Positions 57,828-64,000 of a DNA stretch of 64,000 nt are shown one piece after another. Position 1 is the stretch's first letter, and the number at the start of each line of letters is the position of its first letter. The stretch is from Kryptolebias marmoratus (taxonomy: Eukaryota; Chordata; Actinopteri; Cyprinodontiformes; Rivulidae), in NCBI RefSeq assembly GCF_001649575.2, contig NC_051445.1:29217946-29281945 (forward strand), written 5' to 3'. A program made the translations under genes and the position numbers. The notes beneath the pieces were generated by a model that searched no databases, had not been told where the DNA came from, and saw only the letters and a list, made by a program, of their open reading frames with translations.

Positions 57828-59189
57828 TTATCCAACTGGATTTGTTTATAAAAAAGTTTTTGGATCACTGATTGATTATTGGAATCCAAGCATCAAGATT
57901 AACCTCTGTTTCTGCTCTTCCTCAGCTCAATAATTTTAACTGGTGTTTTCAATCAAGCCCTGTTATTCTGTTTATTTGCAAATACTTACCTCTAAATCCT
58001 CACTGCCATGCCCTTTCCTTGGAATCAAGACTCACCTGTGACATCATTCTTGACTCGACTGGGTTTCCTACTTTATGACTACATAGGATTAAACCTAAAA
58101 TAAAAACCAGGGTAAATACCAACCAAACTGATTCTTATTTCAACTAAACCTGACTGTGACTTTTTATTTATCTGTCCATCTTCCAGAGTTCTGTCAAAGA
58201 GTTGAGAGAAAGATGAGTCCCAACTGCTTGCACATTCAAACTATTTTGTAATAAACCTCTTAAAACTTTTTTTTGTTTGTTTCTGGTGTGCTTTTTGGGG
58301 TCAGCAAGATTTATTTGAGCCATTACAACCAAATGTGTACTATATTATACAAAAGACTACTAAAAAGATTAACTTTATTTATCTAGTAGAACTATTGTAA
58401 TATTTGTTTATGAGATGATCTCAAGGTGAAAAAATTTATTTCTCACACCAAAATGATAGTCAGGGATTTGTATCACATTTCAGCCAAATAAACGGGAGAT
58501 TTTATTGACACAACTGCTCGTCTTCAGCTTTACCCCAAAATCCCAAAGTATCTTGGAATAGAGGCATATTTACTTAGACAAAATATATTGGTGTGTATTG
58601 CATATTTCTGCCAACTTAAATAACTCCTACGACACCTACAGGAAACCAGCCAGAACAGCTGAGTCAGTTTAACCCTGACTTGACCCAGAACGAGCACACT
58701 GTTTTCCAGTAATTGTTATTATTAACAATCTCTTATCACAAAGACCCAATGTTCTGGAAAGTTCATGGCAATAACAACCGAATACTCTTTACACATGAAC
58801 ATAGCTCCTGTTTACCCTTTTCTTCTTCCATATTTGGTAGACTTTGCAACCTGCAGTTTGCATCCTCCTCCACATTCCCCCATTTTTTCAAAATATTGAA
58901 AACTAATACATACTAAATGAGGATTTGTGGTGCTCTAAGAACATCTATCTGATTACCTAAAAGTGAGTTAAATGTCAAACACATACATATGGTGTGATAA
59001 CATAAAACACATGGGGGCTAACCTATGATTAAGTAACAGTAGGTGATAACACTAACACATATTAACATAACACATAACAAAGAGTAATACAAGATCATTG
59101 TTCTCCATTTGTATAGAATGGAAAAACCCTGGTTGACTGTTTCGTTGCATTTTCCCAGGGAAAAAAACTATTCTATGATCCCCTCCCCC
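57828..59189. other. no gene recognised
   Basis: A/T-rich 1.4 kb without recognised repeat or exon. Confidence 0.4.
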
Positions 59190-59618
59190 AAACAGGGTGA
59201 TGTTTTTTGTTCTTTATGTCCTTGTGTGCTGTCACTATTCACTCCTCCCCAGTTCACTCTTTGGTCTTCCTGCCACACCCACCTACACCTGCCCCAAGTC
59301 TTGGTAATTACTTCACCTGTGCCCACTTTCCAATCACATCCTCTGTTCAAAAACCCGGTCATCTCCTCCACACTCTGCTGGTTCACTGTCCTTTGTCGTC
59401 TGCCTCGTTGCCATGCCTCGTCACCTCGTGCTCAGTTTGGTTCTCGTCTCAGGTCTGCTTATGTTAGTTTAAGAAAGTTAAGTGTTTTTGTATTTAGTTT
59501 TGTTTGCTGCCACATCAGCCTTTTGTTTTCGTTTTCCTTTTACTTTAATAAATCAGTTCCTTTAACAATATGAGTCTGCACTCTGGGTTCGCCTCTTTTC
59601 CCGTTCCCCCGCCTGACA
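59190..59618 (+). mobile_element. LTR copy, plus strand, 5-prime end unclear
   Basis: The plus-strand member of the 28.8-kb and 52.7-kb LTR family: GTCACTATTCACTCCTC, GCCACACCCACCTAC, AAAAACCCGGTCATCTCCTC, TTTAATAAATCAGTTCC and GAGTCTGCACTCTGGGTTCG, ending GCCTGACA at 59618. It lies 360 bp from the broken retroviral env, which is on the other strand, so it is not that element's LTR. Confidence 0.7.
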
Positions 59619-59978
59619 GATATAAAATAAAACATAAAGACATCTGAAAAAGTCCAATATGGATATCAAACTGAATAAAGTATATGTTTTTAAAATGTAA
59701 ATTTGCATGCATGAGTTTGTTTTATTTATTATGCATGTATGTCGAGGTGTGTGTGTGTGGCCGCCTGTGTGTATGCACTGCATTTTGTTGTATATGGGTT
59801 GTAATATGGATGTGTAACTGAGTGTCTGTGGATGCAACCAAGTCTGTCCAATACTCGATTGGTTCATAAGATGTAACTGATTGCCAATCCAGACCTTTTC
59901 GTCCAATGATGCTTTCCACAGACATTTATGAGCTCTGTCATCAAGTCCACAACCTCACAGGTCCAGGCAGTCCATGTG

Positions 59979-60425
59979 TCAGTCCTTCTCACGATTGTCA
60001 GCTATGGTCATCCACCTGTATACGGTCCCCAGAATCCATTTCCTCAGAATCGGGACAACACAACACACAAGGAGAAAAATCCCAATTATTATTAAAGTTA
60101 TTCCAATTTTAACGGCCAAAGCTCCCCATTCTCCCAAAATTTCCTCTAGGCCTTTCCACGACCAACTGCTCCTGCCTGCAATATTCTTCAGTTCTGCTTT
60201 TAGATTACTCAGTTTAATCACTGCCGTCCTAAACGTGCCACGTGGTGCAGTATGAGTGGGAATATATGTGCAACATTGATTTCCAAACATATGACAGACT
60301 CCTCCCATACTCACTAGAATCCAATCTAAAGCTTGCCTTGTTTTATCTTACCATCCTACTTGTCTCATGAAGTTGATCTCCCAGAGCTGTGAATCCCTCA
60401 ACTGTGAAATTTACCAGTGTGAAGT
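59979..60425 (-). pseudogene. endogenous retrovirus env, TM subunit remnant
   Basis: The C-terminal part of a retroviral envelope gene. The minus-strand frame 60314-59979 holds the CX6CC motif (CHMFGNQCC) that in alpha-, gamma- and deltaretrovirus-type Env links TM to the surface subunit. It is followed by an ectodomain with a Trp-rich stretch before the membrane, a hydrophobic span (GITLIIIGIFLLVCCVVPIL) and a short cytoplasmic tail. The heptad/immunosuppressive-like region just upstream (60425-60346) is in a different frame, with the break near 60345. The fusion peptide and TM start are missing where foreign DNA (60426-61555) begins. Decayed. Confidence 0.8.
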
Positions 60426-60663
60426 ATAATCAAACTTTGATACTTGATTTTATTTTATTGATTTTATTGCTAAAATTAGGTTACGCTTAGCTTATGATAA
60501 AATAATCACACAGAACAGTTTTGTCTGTGGGGTGAGGGAAGCCAAAGAATCCAGGACATCATGACAGGGGCAAGTGAGATTAGGTAGCCGTCCTTTGGAC
60601 GGAAAAACAAGCTGCTGCAGCTGTTTGTGTGCAGAACACCCTGGTCTTGGGCGTGGTTCATAG

Positions 60664-60671
60664 TATAAAAA
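60664..60671 (+). promoter_or_regulatory. TATA box
   Basis: TATAAAAA, 46 bp before a start codon, implying a very short leader. An E-box CAGCTG lies 40-50 bp further upstream (about 60618). Confidence 0.5.
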
Positions 60672-60709
60672 GGAGGTGAAAGGGAATCACCTCAGACACA
60701 ACTAGGAAC

Positions 60710-60867
60710 ATGCTGCAGTTTCTTCTTGTTGGTAAGTTGTTGTCTCCATTCAGCTGAATGTTTAAATAAATGTATGATTGGTAATTCAACCTCAGGTTTG
60801 GACTCATTTTGTGTGTCCGTCTTTTATGCAACATCAAAAGATCCAGTGAGAGAAACTAAGTGGGCAG
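60710..60867 (+). CDS. two 5-prime exons of an unidentified secreted protein
   Basis: Exon 1 (60710-60731) runs from ATG to a consensus GTAAGT donor and ends in phase 1. After a 64-bp intron ending CAACCTCAG, candidate exon 2 (60796-60867) stays open in the joined phase and ends at a GTGAGA donor, again phase 1. The spliced start reads MLQFLLVGLDSFCVSVFYA, a good signal peptide with a cleavage-compatible VFYA, then a charged segment (TSKDPVRETKWA). TATA box, short leader, small intron and symmetric phase-1 exons are what a compact fish secreted-protein gene looks like. No third exon found. I do not recognise the family. It may be a gene fragment. Confidence 0.4.
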
Positions 60868-61555
60868 GTGAGATTCCTCTGAAAGGAGTGAATACTAAAA
60901 ACTTGGTTTTCTCAACACCAGTCACTGTTGATTATAATAAACATAATTTATCCACTCAACATTTTTGTTAATTGCAATCCAGGGTAAGATAGACTCAAAT
61001 TCTGCTGTAATTTCATGTTGTGTTTTGAATTTGTCTGGAGTTCATCTCGGTTGACCTATAAGATTTAAATAAACACCCTCATTGAGTCCATAATCATCTA
61101 AACTTCTCTGAAACCTAGTCCCATTTTTATCTATTCTAACTAGGTCTAGTGTGACCATTTATGTTTCTTTTGTAAATCACAAGTTCTATCAATTTAGTCT
61201 TAATTTTGGCAGTTAGAATATACTTTAGTTAGTTTTGGAATCACAATCTGTAATTAATTTGGAATTGTTTAGGTTATTTTTGTAAATTGTGGATCCTCCC
61301 ATTAATTGGTGATTAAGAACACACTGGTGGGCGTGGTGTAGGAGGCTTTTTGTTTGACAAATGTCCGGTGTGAGGACGGGAGGTTTTGTAAAATGATTGT
61401 TTTGACCACATTTTGAGCTGGTAGAATCGGTTTAAGTCAACTTTCGTTTTCATCTAAATTATAAGAGAATTTTAGTTATTGTTTTACCCATATTTTTTTT
61501 GCTGGAAAGAAACATTTTTTAAACAATCAAGTCGGAAGTGCGTGCAAAAATCAAA

Positions 61556-62097
61556 CCACCTGTTGCCACCCATGGCCTTGCTTGGAAAGTTTTGTTTGGA
61601 AACTAGACGGCCGCAACATTGTCTTTCACTTCTTCATATACTAATACTATGGGCCTTTTCATTCTCACCAATGCACAAAGACCAACCCACCGCAGGGGTA
61701 AAGTATTCATTAGCACATCATCACTGCACATCCAATAACTGTCTGCCACTGGATATGTCTGGTCTCCTAAAAAAACAATGTAGGAATAGTCATGGTTATA
61801 CTTACACAGTCCTGTTTGACAAACTCTGGATTATTATACCATAAAGGTTTACTAACAAACACTGTTGTCATATTTGCATGTTTAAACCAGGACAACACCC
61901 AAGTCACATTACATTCCACCGTGGTGTTTCCCAGCAACATCCCTCCGGTGTGTTCAAAACCTCCACTCCCAAAACACTCATACTCTGCATTATAATCTAC
62001 CTTGTAGTCTATTGGAGGGCCGTTTTGTGTAGTGCTGAGGTTAAATTCAGCACATAATGCTTCTGTCACAGTTTTTAGCTGCTTTTTGCCTCAACTA
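61556..62097 (-). pseudogene. endogenous retrovirus env, C-terminal SU remnant
   Basis: Minus-strand frame 62069-61767 and its continuation to about 61560. It has several N-linked glycosylation sequons (NLST, NTTV, NVTW, NMTT), regularly spaced cysteines and, near 61670, the motif GLCALV, resembling the G-CALV element that lies near the end of the surface subunit in gammaretrovirus-type Env. It ends at foreign DNA near 61555. On the upstream side it ends near 62097, where another insertion starts. Confidence 0.75.
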
Positions 62098-63119
62098 TTT
62101 TTAGGTTAACTTTCCCATCACACAATCACAATGAATAGTGGCAACCACAAATTGTTTAAAAAGTTCAATTGTAATTTATTAGTTGACAACAATAAATATG
62201 CTAAAAGGCATTTATATAAAAAAAGATAAAGAGGCCTGAGAAGTAAAATCTAACATTAAAAAACAGGTTACCAAAACAGTCTAAAGCAAACAGCTCAAAG
62301 TTCCAATCCTCACAGCTCAGTTCAGTTCATCATGTATTTATCATTAAAAGTCTGTCACCACACCAGCAGGGGGAGATCATCACACCATCCTGACAGGGAG
62401 CAGTCCCATCCGCCTGCACAGAGATCAATAGTTATATCTCCACTCCGATGAACCTGGAAGTGAAGTCGTCCATGTCCACTTACTTGGTCCTTTCAAGCCT
62501 GTTTGTCCCAGCTACACATCGACGTCCTGCATTCACTTGTGTGCTCTGCAAAACAATAACGGGGACTAAGAACCCGCCCAAGCAACCGCAAGGAAAAAAA
62601 ATGGGCTGATATGCCCAAGAAGATAAGGTTACTTTCCTTTAGTTAAATGATTGTGAGCGTTTGATTAAAAGACCAAGCCACCTCGCGGCAGGGTTGACAG
62701 ATCGACTGGGTTTTGGAGCCGAGCCGTGGGATGGATCCTCAGTTTTCTTTTCTCACCACCTGATCTTAATTGTCCAACTTAACTAGGCATGAAGTGCATC
62801 CTCCCAGCCAACTGGAATCTGACAGTTGTAGTTCAGGGAGAAGGGGCAATCAACAGCAGGTGCTAATAATAAGCCAAGTGAAAAACATGCTCAGTCCAAA
62901 ACAACAAATGTGGAAATATACCCAAAATACAAATAAAACTAGAACTGCAAGCAGTTATCAACGGGTTCCAAGCCCCCCACGCTCCGCCCCTACCCGCGCG
63001 CTCCGACCCCGATGCCCCGCCGGCGTGGCTCCGCCGGCTCTCTCGGCGAGCGGGCCGAGGCGAAACTCGCCAGTACGGTGCGTACTCAAAGGCGCTTCGT
63101 AAGACGTAACGGTACAATT
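62098..63119. other. insertion in env, with repeat start at 62945
   Basis: Sequence unrelated to env separates the two SU pieces. 62098-62940 is A/T-rich and unrecognised. 62945-63119 (AGAACTGCAAGCAGTTATCA, then very CpG-rich) is the start of the repeat family seen at 7438-8380 and runs into the assembly gap. Confidence 0.55.
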
Positions 63120-63219
63120 NNNNNNNNNNNNNNNNNNNNNNNNNNNNNNNNNNNNNNNNNNNNNNNNNNNNNNNNNNNNNNNNNNNNNNNNNNNNNNNNN
63201 NNNNNNNNNNNNNNNNNNN
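63120..63219. other. assembly gap, 100 N
   Basis: 100 N placeholder inside the env interruption. Confidence 0.99.
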
Positions 63220-64000
63220 CTTCCATTTTGTGTCCTTTCCAGTTTTCTAAATATTGATGAGAATTTTGTGATCCATATAACAGTCTACACCTGATGCCAC
63301 ACATTGGTAGCTTAAACAATGATACTACATTGTCATTGGGTATTAACTCACCTTTCCTACACTTCTGTTGCTCAACTATTGCACATTCTCTAAATGTATA
63401 TCTTTCCGGAATGACAACCGGAGCTGTTCCAGGTGCACCAGTACAAACCAAACAATCATTCTGCGTTAGCTCCCTAGCAGTGTACCATGTGTTCTGAATG
63501 GCCCTCTGCCAAAGTTCATCACCTCTTGGCCTGACTCCTCTCCATTTTATCTCTTGTAATCTGTTTGGTGCTCTTGGAGTAACTACGTTGTCTCAACACG
63601 TTGAGTAAAACTCATCTAGGCCACCATGGAAGTCATGACAGCCTTGTTTTTCTGAACATCCATATCGATCTGGAGCTGATTCTGTCATATTATATGCTTC
63701 AACAAATTCATAATCTCTAACTAATGTACTGGTCGTTTCTGGTGCACCAGTAGTACATGTTGTTGTAATTCTAAGTACATGTGAAGTAGTCATATGTGTT
63801 GTGGTTTTAGGATGTTCTATTTCCTGAGTTGTCATCAGTGTAGTGATCCAGGTTGGCGATGTATTTTCTGTAGTCATAGGTGCAGGCGTTGTTTTAAATG
63901 TTGTGCCAATGTTGGCAACTGACATAATATATTTAGGTCTGGTCATTAATGTAGGCGTGGTAACGGAGTAGGTGTTGTAATTACTGTGGGCGTAGTTAAC
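63220..64000 (-). pseudogene. endogenous retrovirus env, N-terminal SU with mucin-like region
   Basis: Minus-strand open pieces 63946-63593 and, after an in-frame TGA (63593-63595), 63592-63220. The part beyond 63720 to the window edge is extremely rich in threonine with MTT/TTT clusters, a mucin-like O-glycosylation region. Toward the C-terminus come cysteine-containing segments (CSEKQGC, then W-A-QNTWYTA and CLVCTGAPG) typical of retroviral surface subunits. The gene continues past the right edge, so signal peptide and start are not in the window. Confidence 0.75.

Larger units (their letters stand above)
60426..61555 (+). other. foreign DNA interrupting env, with gene 5-prime end
   Basis: About 1.1 kb that belongs to neither env flank. 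It carries the TATA box and two candidate exons described at 60664-60867. The rest (60868-61555) shows no further exon, repeat or LTR that I recognise. Whether this DNA was inserted into env or env inserted in pieces around it cannot be told; no target duplication was seen. Confidence 0.5.

Noticed and set aside
1..64000. CRISPR arrays, bacterial operons, ribosome binding sites.
   Set aside because: The window is eukaryotic; tandem repeats found are microsatellites, minisatellites or satellites without spacer-repeat structure.

Overview
The window is a piece of a draft teleost fish genome, probably a spiny-rayed (percomorph-like) fish. It is A/T-rich, has four runs of N, and consists almost entirely of transposable elements. 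The families are typical of fish: non-LTR Rex1, Rex3 and L2, two-gene PIF/Harbinger transposons, Tc1/mariner, hAT-like repeats, Ty3-type LTR elements, solo LTRs, tRNA-derived SINEs and an endogenous retrovirus. I find no complete host gene. The only open full-length protein is the 1319-residue gag-pol of a Ty3-type retrotransposon (39795-43754, minus). It lies between two 223-bp LTRs that differ at only two sites and are flanked by a perfect 5-bp target duplication, so it inserted recently.

Layout. 1-290 is an (AG)n run and a CpG-rich block with a GNRA-type hairpin. 2017-6755 holds a Rex3 scrap, a decayed Rex1 (minus) and a decayed L2 (plus). 7438-8380 is a teleost interspersed repeat. 9265-11350 holds a histone-H3/LINE chimera and a Rex3 copy. 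12121-18775 holds two Harbinger elements whose gene pairs lie in mirror order; the first is split by an L1-like insertion with a 15-bp target duplication. 18978-25860 has SINE, LTR, minisatellite, Rex3 and Harbinger remnants. 25870-28770 is a Rex1 copy interrupted by a DNA transposon. 28829-36801 has a solo LTR, Tc1 pieces, the second histone-H3/LINE chimera, a SINE and another LTR. 39437-44012 is the young Ty3 element. 44270-46590 is a decayed Ginger2-like element (integrase C-terminus, Ulp1-type protease exons, PHD-like finger). 46620-47235 is a satellite with apparent higher-order structure. 48771-49240 is a cluster of palindromes. 52717-59618 has LTRs, a hAT end and a long Rex3. 59979-64000 is a broken retroviral env on the minus strand, interrupted twice; one interruption carries a TATA box and two exons of an unidentified secreted protein.

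The strongest candidate for something undescribed is the pair of histone-H3/LINE chimeras (9265-9952 minus and 32677-33430 plus). Both have the same ~300-bp leader, then histone H3 coding sequence, then the same LINE-like 3-prime tail fused just after the H3 residues FEDT. Two diverged copies with the same junctions, in opposite orientation and 23 kb apart, look like a dispersed non-autonomous retrotransposon that captured a histone gene.

Limits: family names come from recognising motifs by eye. Element edges are approximate unless a target duplication is given.
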